The notes beneath the pieces are model-generated. The model saw only the letters and a program-made list of their open reading frames with translations, searched no databases and was not told the DNA's origin. Positions 1 to 5,809 of a stretch of 12,694 nucleotides of DNA are shown one piece after another. Position numbers and translations under genes: made by a program. The stretch is from Bacillota bacterium (GTDB lineage Bacteria; Bacillota; Clostridia; Acetivibrionales; DSM-1351): NCBI GenBank assembly GCA_023415305.1, contig JAEZKZ010000071.1, positions 1-12,694 on the forward strand, written 5' to 3'. Within the stretch, counting starts at the first letter, position 1, and every line of letters starts with the position of its first letter.

Positions 1-162
1 GTATTTTATTGACTTTTGCCTGTTAGGACCATAAAATATTTCATGTAGTTCGGCGTAAGGTTTCCCTGTAATCTCACAGCAATCTTGGTCGGTTGGTCGT
101 GGATTATTGCGAGCCTTACGCCTTTTCTTTGGTGGTGGCTTTGCAAATGGTAACTCGTTCAT
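1..162 (-). CDS. HNH/NinG-like phage protein, N-terminal part (runs off the window)
   Basis: The first 54 codons are visible; the gene continues past the left edge. It starts at ATG 162 behind a GAAGGTGAG ribosome site. The N-terminus is basic and proline-rich (KPPPKKRRKARNN), then comes a Cys pair at 28-29 and the segment GKPYAELHEIFYGPNRQKS with His40. The pattern Cys...ELHEIFYG.NR..S is what I know from small phage proteins of the HNH or NinG/recombination-endonuclease type, where C, H and further downstream Cys/His residues bind metal. The downstream half that would prove this is missing. It is the last visible gene of the early operon, 15 bp after the membrane protein gene. The nuclease-like role is inference from a short motif; it could be a non-catalytic zinc protein. 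Confidence 0.6.
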   Translation of the reverse strand, partial: MNELPFAKPPPKKRRKARNNPRPTDQDCCEITGKPYAELHEIFYGPNRQKSIKY

Positions 163-177
163 TCTCTCACCTTCTTT

Positions 178-561
178 CTAAAATAGTTTTAATGCGCTTA
201 AGTATCCTTCCACTATTACAACTAAAAACGCTAGGCACATAAAAGATATAAATAACCACAACTTTACTTTTTCAATTATTTTATTTGCTTTCCAATACCA
301 CTTTCTGTCCTGATACCATTCTTGAATCCTTGTAACAACCCATACGATTAAAAATATAAAAGCTAATATTAAAACTGCTGCACCTAAAAATATCAATCCT
401 GCATATACAAATTTCATTCTCTCACCCCCATAAAATAATATCTGGCTTATTATCAGCGCTATTGCCAACATTGACACCTTTCTTGTTTGCCTATCCTTCA
501 TTGTGTAAAATAAGGCTAATATCATTATTGCTAATAATATTATTTGTACTGTACTACTCAT
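178..561 (-). CDS. Small multi-pass membrane protein, function unknown
   Basis: A 127-aa protein dominated by hydrophobic stretches at about residues 4-20, 28-45, 51-77 and 101-124. The long third one may be one or two spans. A basic, Trp/Tyr-rich stretch (around 78-98, with WYQDRKWYWKANK) separates the last two segments and is probably cytoplasmic. Its ribosome site (GAGGTGA) overlaps the end of the upstream Cys-rich mini-gene, so the two are probably translated together. I do not recognise the family. It is not next to an endolysin, and the early position argues against a late-expressed holin. An inner-membrane early protein, for example for superinfection exclusion or anchoring of phage replication, is possible but unsupported. 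Confidence 0.75.
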   Translation of the reverse strand: MSSTVQIILLAIMILALFYTMKDRQTRKVSMLAIALIISQILFYGGERMKFVYAGLIFLGAAVLILAFIFLIVWVVTRIQEWYQDRKWYWKANKIIEKVKLWLFISFMCLAFLVVIVEGYLSALKLF

Positions 562-566
562 TTACT

Positions 567-734
567 TCACCTCTCACATATCATTGTGCAATGTTTTAAT
601 TTTTCTTTTCTTGGACAATTGCATTCAGTTTTGATATTACATTTTGAAATGCAAGATTCGATTTTTGATTTGCTACCCGAATAGTTGGAACAAAATCCGT
701 CACTGCCCACGTTGAAGCTTATACATTTACTCAT
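567..734 (-). CDS. Cys-rich mini-protein (55 aa)
   Basis: Found by reading the minus strand. ATG 734 follows a strong AAAGGAGGG site with ideal spacing, and the frame is open for 55 codons to TGA at 567. The protein begins MSKCISFNVGSDGFC and holds eight cysteines (4, 15, 28, 32, 38, 40, 49, 53), including CISKC and CNC, enough for one or two zinc sites. The C-terminal half is Lys-rich. There is no signal peptide, so disulfide-linked export is unlikely and metal binding is the better guess. It follows a GC-clamped structured element (761-834) that ends just upstream of its ribosome site, and it directly precedes the membrane protein gene. No family recognised. Confidence 0.72.
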   Translation of the reverse strand: MSKCISFNVGSDGFCSNYSGSKSKIESCISKCNIKTECNCPRKEKLKHCTMICER

Positions 735-760
735 ATTCCTACCCTCCTTTATATAAAGCC

Positions 761-834
761 GGGGGCATCATTTTTCTGCTGGGAAAAATGTCGTTAGACC
801 TTTCTACACCTCACTCATTTTTATATTTGCCCCC
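761..834 (-). other. Structured intercistronic RNA element upstream of the Cys-rich gene
   Basis: The element is closed by a perfect 7-bp GC clamp: GGGGGCA (761-767) pairs with TGCCCCC (828-834). Inside it, CATTTTTC (769-776) and GAAAAATG (783-790) form a second perfect 8-bp hairpin with a 6-nt loop. The rest of the interior (791-827) looks unpaired. No open frame of useful length crosses it. On the transcribed minus strand it ends a few bases before the ribosome site of the 55-aa gene. There is no U-run, so it is not an intrinsic terminator. A translation control, processing or stability element is possible. Confidence 0.5.
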
Positions 835-867
835 TGTGCTTTGATATGCTTTTTGTTTGTAATGTTA

Positions 868-1032
868 CTATTCTGTATAAGGCTCAATTTTCAAATATGC
901 AAATCCTCTAGTTGTTCCACCGCCAATTAACACATCTACAATTTCTGCTTTTTCTTCCTGTCCTATATCAGCAAATATTAAACTACCTTTAGGAGCTTTT
1001 AAAAGAAGTTCTATCAATTCTTCTACTAGCAT
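868..1032 (-). CDS. Small acidic protein (54 aa), unknown
   Basis: A minus-strand frame of 54 codons beginning MLVEELIELLLKAPKG and ending in TAG at 868. An ATG two codons earlier (1038) is only 3 nt from the AAGGAAGG ribosome site, whereas ATG 1032 is 9 nt away, so I chose 1032. The first third is a Leu/Glu-rich amphipathic helix, and the rest is a probable beta segment with a Gly-rich turn (VLIGGGTTRGFAYLKI). It lies 38 bp downstream of ssb in the same direction. No family recognised. Confidence 0.68.
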   Translation of the reverse strand: MLVEELIELLLKAPKGSLIFADIGQEEKAEIVDVLIGGGTTRGFAYLKIEPYTE

Positions 1033-1070
1033 GACCATCAACCTTCCTTCGCAATTTTTAACATTACCTG

Positions 1071-1457
1071 CTAAAAAGGCAATTCGCTATCTGGTATATC
1101 CATAAACTCGTCACTCTGTTGATTACTCTGCTGTGTTTCCTTCTTGCTATCAGTGAAATATGCTTCTTCTGCAACAACCTCTGTAACATACTGCCTTTTA
1201 CCTTCGTTATCATCCCATGTCCTTGTCTGTATTCTACCTACTACAACAACTTGTCTGCCTTTCTGAAAATACTTTCCGCAAAACTCAGCTAACTTGCTCC
1301 ACGCTACTACGGGAATAAAATCTGCGCTTGGCTGTCCTTCCTGCTTAAATCTTCTGTTTACCGCTAATTTAAAGCTACATACTGCTGTGTTGTTTGAACT
1401 GGTATACCTTATTTCTGGATCAGTGGTAAGTCTTCCCATCAAAATAGTTTTGTTCAT
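1071..1457 (-). CDS. ssb: Single-stranded DNA-binding protein
   Basis: A 128-aa OB-fold SSB. The N-terminus MNKTILMGRLTTDPEIRYT, the central FIPVVAW..LAEFC..YF.KG and VVVVGRIQTRTWDD are the usual bacterial/phage SSB signature over residues 1-105. A short Gln/Ser-rich linker leads to the acidic tip DIPDSELPF, the conserved tail that binds partner proteins. It coats ssDNA at the phage replication fork and during annealing. Its ATG overlaps the stop of the upstream MazG-like gene (ATGA), and its ribosome site lies inside that gene, so the pair is translationally coupled. Length and all key parts are normal for a phage SSB. Confidence 0.97.
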   Translation of the reverse strand: MNKTILMGRLTTDPEIRYTSSNNTAVCSFKLAVNRRFKQEGQPSADFIPVVAWSKLAEFCGKYFQKGRQVVVVGRIQTRTWDDNEGKRQYVTEVVAEEAYFTDSKKETQQSNQQSDEFMDIPDSELPF

Positions 1458-1843
1458 ATCTTTTTACCTCCGTGCCTATATGGCCTAGTTTTGTTATATT
1501 CATGCTTAATTTTTATAGCTTTTTCAATATCAATGTCTTCTTTTCCGCAGTAGTCAAGTATGCGTATTATACAGTCGGCAAGTTCAATAGCAATTCCTTC
1601 TGGCTTATTTCTTGTACAGCCTGTACACTCTTTATTAACTCCACCATATTCATACAGCCCGCAATCGTGGTCTTTCTCGCATTTGAAATAAATTTTGAGA
1701 CCTTCTTCCCTGTATTCTTCTAATGCTTCTGATAATTCACTGTGGCAAAGTGCGATTATCTCTCCAAAACTTCTTTCTTCTTCCCACCATCCATGTTCAA
1801 CTGCATTATGGTGTACTTCATCCCTTAATTGATTTAACCCCAT
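1454..1843 (-). CDS. MazG-like nucleotide pyrophosphohydrolase
   Basis: A 129-aa all-alpha NTP pyrophosphohydrolase of the MazG-like/dUTPase-2 superfamily. The metal-binding pair of motifs is visible: SELSEALEE (E36, E39) in the first helix and ELADCIIRILDY (E87, D90) in the second. The C-terminal KHEYNKTRPYRHGGKKI is typical of the family. Such enzymes hydrolyse (d)NTPs to monophosphates and pyrophosphate, either cleaning the nucleotide pool or lowering alarmone-type signals. Between the two helices is an unusual Cys-containing insert (C55, C61, C73, C76) that could bind zinc. It overlaps ssb by 4 bp, fitting a role in phage DNA metabolism. The exact substrate cannot be told from sequence. 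Confidence 0.88.
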   Translation of the reverse strand: MGLNQLRDEVHHNAVEHGWWEEERSFGEIIALCHSELSEALEEYREEGLKIYFKCEKDHDCGLYEYGGVNKECTGCTRNKPEGIAIELADCIIRILDYCGKEDIDIEKAIKIKHEYNKTRPYRHGGKKI

Positions 1844-1861
1844 CTTTTTAACCTCCTATTT

Positions 1862-1885
1862 CGCCCATACAGGCGTTTTATTTTT
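1862..1885 (+). terminator. Weak terminator-like hairpin, plus orientation
   Basis: CGCC (1862-1865) pairs with GGCG (1872-1875) around a 6-nt loop and is followed by TTTTATTTTT on the plus strand. The stem is only 4 bp. It lies just upstream of the MazG-like gene's ribosome site, antisense to the early operon. No plus-strand gene or convincing promoter precedes it, so its role is unclear. Confidence 0.3.
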
Positions 1886-1915
1886 GTTATGTAAATTTAT
1901 ACTGCTTGTACATAT

Positions 1916-2077
1916 TTATTGATTCCGAGGTATATTTTGGCGTAATGCTGTATTCTCTTTATTAAGTTCATTTATGTATGATGTCAATCCGATATTTTTA
2001 TTTATTTCTGCTGCAAGTAAGAATTTATATTCCATTACTAACTCTCTTAACTGTGTATTTGTTAAAGAACCTCGCAT
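1916..2077 (-). CDS. Short helical phage protein (53 aa), unknown
   Basis: ATG 2077 follows an AAGGGGGG ribosome site at proper spacing, and the frame is open for 53 codons. It starts MRGSLTNTQLRELVMEYKF and then runs as a mostly helical chain with heptad-like spacing (LAAEINKNIG, YINELNKENTALRQN), suggesting a short coiled coil. No enzymatic motif. It sits between the radical SAM gene and the MazG-like gene in the same direction. Family not recognised. Confidence 0.65.
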   Translation of the reverse strand: MRGSLTNTQLRELVMEYKFLLAAEINKNIGLTSYINELNKENTALRQNIPRNQ

Positions 2078-2123
2078 ATTTACGCCCCCCTTCTTATTGG
2101 ATTAATAAACGATCCATTGTATT

Positions 2124-3086
2124 TCACGCTACTAACCCCTTTTCTTTAAATAATTTTTTATAAACTTTTCCCCTTTTAGAATCTAAGTACCCATTTAAAA
2201 AATCCATTTTGCTAAATTTTGCGTGATCATATCCGTAATTTTCTAAAGCTTCATACAAAGGTCTGTTGTCATTATTTATTACTCCATTAGGCATATCTTG
2301 CGTTACCTTTTTATAAGGCATTGGGAAAACCCTTTGACCGTATGACCTTAATAATTCCATTCTGTATATGTCTTCCTCGATAGTTGTATCAAATCCGAGT
2401 ATTACATACCAACCAGCCCTATTTATTCCAGCTTTTTTTAATATTTCAATTTTTGATCTTACTGTATTTTCAATTGCCATGCTGTCAAACGCAAATCTAT
2501 ATTCCTCATGGCTTAAACCCTTTAAAGCTTTTGCAATATCATTATCAACTAGCCTTATATCAAGTCCTTGGTTAAAATCCACTTTGATTTTGTATTTTTT
2601 TAATTGCTCGCAAATTCTTATGAAGTGATCAGGTATAGCCAGTATGTTATTGTCTTGGAGTAATACGCTTTTGCTTTCTCCATCCCATAAATCTGTTATG
2701 TCTGCATCTGCTCTTATGTAACCTTCCTTTTGTCTGACAACACAAAATTTACAGTTCCTTATGCAACCTCTGGAGCAAAACCCATAATTCTTTTTTGGTC
2801 TTAAATTTTCTATATAATCAGGTAACTTGCTTTTAACATCTATTCCGGTTCCACCGCAGATCCAATTTTTATCTATGTTGAAAACGCTTTTATCCGTGAA
2901 TGTAAATATACTAGACATATAAACCTGATCAAATTTAGTGTTCCAGTGTTCTAATGGATTATATTTTACAACTGTATCTCCTTCTGATTTGTGGTATTCT
3001 GTAACCTTATCAAGAGCATAATTACGATCTATTTTTACAACGCCTGTAACATAATCAGCATTACATACAGCTATTAACCTGTTCAC
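2124..3086 (-). CDS. Radical SAM enzyme
   Basis: A 320-aa protein with the cluster motif C108-x3-C112-x2-C115 (CIRNCKFC) that binds the [4Fe-4S] cluster used to split S-adenosylmethionine. An extra C104 lies just before it. The first ~100 residues (MNRLIAVCNADYVTG, DQVYMSSIFTFT, ICGGTGIDVKSKLPDYIE) resemble the degenerate Rossmann-like N-terminal domain of B12-binding-type radical SAM proteins. A partial TIM barrel follows (VDFNQGLDIRLV, RFAFDSM, AGWYVILGFDTT). It begins with GTG behind AAGGGGTG; no in-frame ATG is better placed. The substrate is unknown. In a phage early operon, modification of DNA, a nucleotide or tRNA is plausible, but nothing visible decides it. No queuosine or other base-modification partner genes are seen nearby. 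Confidence 0.88.
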   Translation of the reverse strand: MNRLIAVCNADYVTGVVKIDRNYALDKVTEYHKSEGDTVVKYNPLEHWNTKFDQVYMSSIFTFTDKSVFNIDKNWICGGTGIDVKSKLPDYIENLRPKKNYGFCSRGCIRNCKFCVVRQKEGYIRADADITDLWDGESKSVLLQDNNILAIPDHFIRICEQLKKYKIKVDFNQGLDIRLVDNDIAKALKGLSHEEYRFAFDSMAIENTVRSKIEILKKAGINRAGWYVILGFDTTIEEDIYRMELLRSYGQRVFPMPYKKVTQDMPNGVINNDNRPLYEALENYGYDHAKFSKMDFLNGYLDSKRGKVYKKLFKEKGLVA

Positions 3087-3119
3087 ATTATCACCCCTTG
3101 TATTTTGCTTTACCCTTGA

Positions 3120-3278
3120 CTATATCCGCACCATTTTTATGTATCTCCATGCTGTAGCTGTACTTATAAAATACTTTTCTGCTAAAATCTCAATGGAATA
3201 TTTCTTAGCTTCATGATCCTTTGCTAAGCTTTCCATTTGTTCTTTCGTCAATATGTAATTGCCTACTTTCCTCCCCAT
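3120..3278 (-). CDS. Small HTH protein (52 aa)
   Basis: ATG 3278 has an ideal GTGAGGTG ribosome site 7 nt upstream. The 52-aa product starts MGRKVGNYILTKEQMESLAK and ends with a helix-turn-helix-like segment, YSIEILAEKYFISTATAWRYI, resembling the recognition fold of resolvase- or transposase-type HTH domains (Ser/Thr-rich turn, then Trp-Arg-Tyr-Ile in the recognition helix). The basic N-terminus fits DNA binding. It overlaps the preceding 58-aa gene by 68 bp in another frame and lies 33 bp before the radical SAM gene. It is either a small DNA-binding accessory protein or a regulator. Confidence 0.7.
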   Translation of the reverse strand: MGRKVGNYILTKEQMESLAKDHEAKKYSIEILAEKYFISTATAWRYIKMVRI

Positions 3279-3387
3279 TTCTATACACCTCACATTCTTT
3301 TACTCCTGTAAAATTCATATCTTCAAGCTTATTGCAACCGTAACACTTATAACATTTTGTTATTTCTAATTTGCAATCGTTAATCAT
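3211..3387 (-). CDS. Cys-rich mini-protein (58 aa)
   Basis: Its ATG overlaps the TGA of the helicase-loader gene (ATGA), which suggests translational coupling; the nearest purine-rich site is too distant to act alone. The product starts MINDCKLEIT and contains C5, C12, C15, C18 and C32 (KCYKCYGCNK), a likely zinc-binding cluster. The last 22 residues overlap the 5' end of the 52-aa HTH gene and are hydrophilic without features, so the functional part is probably the first ~40 residues. Family not recognised. It could be a short zinc-ribbon protein of the kind common in phage early operons. Confidence 0.6.
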   Translation of the reverse strand: MINDCKLEITKCYKCYGCNKLEDMNFTGVKECEVYRNGEESRQLHIDERTNGKLSKGS

Positions 3388-4334
3388 AATGCTTTTCTGT
3401 AGTCCTCTCCTTCAAGGAGTACGCCCCGGCACATTTCGTGTAGTCTTGAAATAATTGCTTCTGCTGTTTCTGCGTTACCTGGTAATGTCAATCTATTTAT
3501 AAGGCTTTCAGTGCCGTAATTAGTTGTTATTATCACAGGCTTGAAATTCTCATATCTTTCATTTAGTATTGAGTAGAGTTTTTCAAGTACCCATTCGCTA
3601 GGCTTTTCTTTACCGAGATCATCAATTACAAGTAAATCCACCGTTTTGTACAGCTGTAAAATATCTTCTTCGTTTTCATTGTCATAGCTGCTATAGCTTT
3701 GTCTTACCTTACTAAGAAGGTTTATAGCTGTTCCAAATATAACAGGTATTCCCCGGTTAATTAGGTCTATTGCTATTGCAGCTGCAAGATGTGTTTTACC
3801 TGTTCCATATGTACCTGAGAATATAAGCCCTATTCCTTCTTTTTTATACTGTTCAAAGTTATCTGAGTATTTCTTAGCTGTCTTGTAAGCTTGTCCATTC
3901 TTTTCAGTGGTGCGGTAATTTTCAAAAGTCCTTGTTTTAAACCTTTCGCCTAACTTGCTTTGTTCAAATAGTCTCGATACTTTCCTTTGCAGCTTTAATC
4001 TGCGTTCCTGTTCTTCTTCCTGCTGCCTTTCTCTTTCTCTTTGCTCATTAATTTCTTTATGCTTATTCTGCGCTTTTTCGCAACTACAAGGCTCCGGACT
4101 AAACCATAACCATATTGAATTTTGAATAAAATGTTTCATCCCTCTATACGGCAACTCTTTACCGCAAAATTCACAGGTTAACGGCTCCGGCTCCGGTTTT
4201 AAAAATCCATATCCAAGTTCCTTTGCTTCTTTGGCTGTTAAAAAGTTGTTAGTCGAGGTTCCTAGCGAACAAACTTCCTGCGGTTCCGGTAGGCTTTTGC
4301 TGATTACTTGGTCTATCTTTATTAACTCTCCCAT
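3384..4334 (-). CDS. dnaC: DnaC/IstB-type AAA+ helicase loader
   Basis: I start this gene at ATG 4334, 9 nt from AAGGTGG, giving 316 aa; an upstream ATG at 4406 lies deep in the preceding gene and has no ribosome site. The N-terminus has a four-Cys cluster (CEFC at 54-57, CSC at 83-85), a zinc finger typical of clostridial phage loaders, then a charged Glu/Arg/Gln coiled coil (about 93-120). The AAA+ core has Walker A GTYGTGKTH (174-182), Walker B LLVIDD (234-239), sensor 1 ITTN (to N272) and a likely arginine finger at R297 (ISRLHEMC). It loads the replicative helicase onto the phage origin together with the initiator encoded just upstream, which it overlaps by 86 bp. Confidence 0.93.
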   Translation of the reverse strand: MGELIKIDQVISKSLPEPQEVCSLGTSTNNFLTAKEAKELGYGFLKPEPEPLTCEFCGKELPYRGMKHFIQNSIWLWFSPEPCSCEKAQNKHKEINEQRERERQQEEEQERRLKLQRKVSRLFEQSKLGERFKTRTFENYRTTEKNGQAYKTAKKYSDNFEQYKKEGIGLIFSGTYGTGKTHLAAAIAIDLINRGIPVIFGTAINLLSKVRQSYSSYDNENEEDILQLYKTVDLLVIDDLGKEKPSEWVLEKLYSILNERYENFKPVIITTNYGTESLINRLTLPGNAETAEAIISRLHEMCRGVLLEGEDYRKAL

Positions 4335-5022
4335 TAAATTCAACCACCTTTCCGTTTGATTTCTTTTCATTGATGTTCTCTTTTGGGAATACATCAGACC
4401 AACCATTTACTATAGATTTTTCAAGTGCATTTTTTTGAATGTCTATATCAAAAGGCTGTAATTTCTTTATGATTAACTCAATAGCCTTAATTGTAGGAAG
4501 CTTCTTTTTCTTAATGCGCATATCAATAAAATCAATGTAAGATTGTTTGAGAGAATCGTCCTGTATATATATATTTAAATAATCTTTTAATTCTTTTATA
4601 TTATTATCATTATTGTTTGGCGCAGCGTGTGCGTTTCTTGTGCGTTTTCTGTGCGTTTTCTGTGCGTTGCTAGGTTGGCTCAAATCCTCTGTTTCTACAC
4701 TTTGGAAGTGCGCATAGTTTTGGAGAAAGTATAACGAACATTTGCCGAAACTCTGACGAAGAATCATACCGTTATATTCAAGTCTTCTCATAAAATTTCT
4801 AACAGCTGATTCGCTCCATCCCCAAGCTTCTGCAAGTTTGTAATTACTTGATACAAACTCACCTCTTTTTACCCATTTCAAATTGCCATACCCGGTTATA
4901 GGTTTACACACATAGTTACACCTAAGCATCATATCAATCCATGCTTGACCTTTTGAAAATGGTTTCTCCTGCCATATTGGATTTTCTTTTAAATCTCTGT
5001 ATACTTTTATATAGCCAGGCAT
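4249..5022 (-). CDS. Phage replication initiator (winged-helix, DnaD/replisome-organizer type)
   Basis: A 257-aa protein. Residues 1-107 form a winged-helix DNA-binding domain of the phage replication initiator type (GYIKVYRDLKENPIW, AWIDMMLRCNY, KRGEFVSSNYKLAEAWGWS, VRNFMRRLEYNGMI). A low-complexity linker (about 112-145; QKTHRKRTRNAHAAPNNNDNN) follows. The C-terminal segment (LKQSYIDFIDMRIKKKKLP, AIELIIKKLQ, SIVNGWSDVFP) is the tail found in DnaD-like replisome organizers. It should bind the phage origin and recruit the DnaC-type loader whose gene overlaps its 3' end. The linker is encoded by 11-bp tandem repeats beside an AT-rich tract, a probable origin. Start ATG 5022 follows GTGAGGT. 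Confidence 0.88.
   Translation of the reverse strand: MPGYIKVYRDLKENPIWQEKPFSKGQAWIDMMLRCNYVCKPITGYGNLKWVKRGEFVSSNYKLAEAWGWSESAVRNFMRRLEYNGMILRQSFGKCSLYFLQNYAHFQSVETEDLSQPSNAQKTHRKRTRNAHAAPNNNDNNIKELKDYLNIYIQDDSLKQSYIDFIDMRIKKKKLPTIKAIELIIKKLQPFDIDIQKNALEKSIVNGWSDVFPKENINEKKSNGKVVEFNGRVNKDRPSNQQKPTGTAGSLFARNLD
4562..4671. other. Candidate phage replication origin: iterons plus AT-rich tract
   Basis: Inside the initiator gene, four 11-bp tandem units lie head to tail at 4629-4639, 4640-4650, 4651-4661 and 4662-4671: GTGCGTTTCTT, GTGCGTTTTCT twice, and GTGCGTTGCT. They are followed by about 58 bp that are almost pure A/T (4562-4619, starting with an alternating TA run). Iterons next to an easily melted tract within the initiator's own gene are the layout of known phage origins such as lambda O. 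The repeats encode a hydrophilic linker, which tolerates such sequence. The origin role is inference. Confidence 0.6.
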
Positions 5023-5044
5023 TTAACCTCACACCCTTCTATCT

Positions 5045-5164
5045 CTACTCTGCTTGACTTATATACTGTCCATCATTAACTGTTGTATATATACCTTCTT
5101 TTGCTGCTTCTATTGCATCTTCTAAGGTATAGTCTTTATAGTTTTTTGTTTGCCAGTTTTTCAT
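5045..5164 (-). CDS. Very small acidic protein (39 aa), unknown
   Basis: A start at ATG 5164 is chosen because AGGA sits 6 nt upstream and the upstream 111-aa gene ends at 5173, just 8 bp before. A longer frame back to 5245 would lie inside that gene without a ribosome site. The product begins MKNWQTKNYKDYTLEDAIEA and is hydrophilic with one amphipathic helix (LEDAIEAAKEGIY). No motif or family recognised. It is followed 22 bp later by the initiator gene. Confidence 0.6.
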   Translation of the reverse strand: MKNWQTKNYKDYTLEDAIEAAKEGIYTTVNDGQYISQAE

Positions 5165-5172
5165 GGTATATC

Positions 5173-5508
5173 CTACTTTTGTAATGGTGTTATAGCACCC
5201 GATTCTTCTAAGATGCCATGCAATATAATCATTTTTACCGACCATTTTGTGTTATGGTTAAAAATAGTACCATTTTTATATGTAGTGCTTACAATTTGTG
5301 GTTCTCTATCTCTTATATAGCTTGCAATAGTGTACCCATCGGCTGTATTGAATATTTTTATATTATTATTTTCATTGCCTATTATAAAAACAGCGTTTTC
5401 ACATTTTGTATAATCAGAACAATAAATACACAGCTCATTGCTATCACATGATTTGATTGATTTAAATTCTTTATCTTTTTCAACCGTCCAGTTTTGTAAA
5501 GAATCCAT
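5173..5508 (-). CDS. Small phage protein with Cys cluster (111 aa)
   Basis: ATG 5508 follows a good GGGAGGT site. The N-terminal third has four cysteines in zinc-finger-like spacing (C21, C27, C30, C36; ELCIYCSDYTKC). The remainder is beta-rich and Ile/Thr/Asn-rich (AVFIIGNENNN, IKIFNTADGYTIASYI), ending in a short helix. No catalytic motif or membrane segment. It is located between the 59-aa zinc-ribbon gene and the initiator, so a minor replication or recombination role is possible, but the family is not recognised. Confidence 0.7.
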   Translation of the reverse strand: MDSLQNWTVEKDKEFKSIKSCDSNELCIYCSDYTKCENAVFIIGNENNNIKIFNTADGYTIASYIRDREPQIVSTTYKNGTIFNHNTKWSVKMIILHGILEESGAITPLQK

Positions 5509-5550
5509 AAAATACCTCCCTTTGTATGTAAATTATATTTGTAACATAAC

Positions 5551-5730
5551 TTAACGATATCCTCGAAAAGCCATAATACAATTTAAGATTCCCTTTGCTT
5601 CTACCGTGTTGCCTCTCCTTTTTATATATCCACCTGTTATGGGATCATCTTTTTTATGGCAACATAAACCACAATACTTACTTCTTTTATCATTTGTTTC
5701 AAACTCTTTTCCACAACCTTTACATTTCAT
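5551..5730 (-). CDS. Small zinc-ribbon protein (59 aa)
   Basis: ATG 5730 is used because GTGAGG lies 6 nt upstream; the frame extends further to 5766 but with no ribosome site there. The protein opens with MKCKGCGKEFETNDKRSKYC and has C3-x2-C6 and C20-x2-C23 (plus C24), a textbook zinc ribbon, like zinc knuckles in many small phage proteins. The C-terminal half is basic (YIKRRGNTVEAKG), so nucleic-acid binding is plausible. It follows the annealing-protein gene, separated by a GNRA-loop hairpin (5789-5804). Confidence 0.72.
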   Translation of the reverse strand: MKCKGCGKEFETNDKRSKYCGLCCHKKDDPITGGYIKRRGNTVEAKGILNCIMAFRGYR

Positions 5731-5788
5731 GATAAGCCTCACTTTCTGACGCATTTTACGCCACATATTTTTTACATTCTCCGTACAA

Positions 5789-5804
5789 GGGGCATTTCTG
5801 CCCC
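5789..5804 (-). other. GNRA-tetraloop hairpin between the annealing-protein and zinc-ribbon genes
   Basis: On the transcribed minus strand the sequence GGGGCA-GAAA-TGCCCC forms a perfect 6-bp, GC-rich stem closed by a GAAA tetraloop, an especially stable RNA fold. It begins 5 bp after the stop of the annealing-protein gene. No U-run follows, so it should not terminate transcription; a role in protecting the mRNA end or in RNA processing is possible. Confidence 0.55.
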
Positions 5805-5809
5805 ATACC

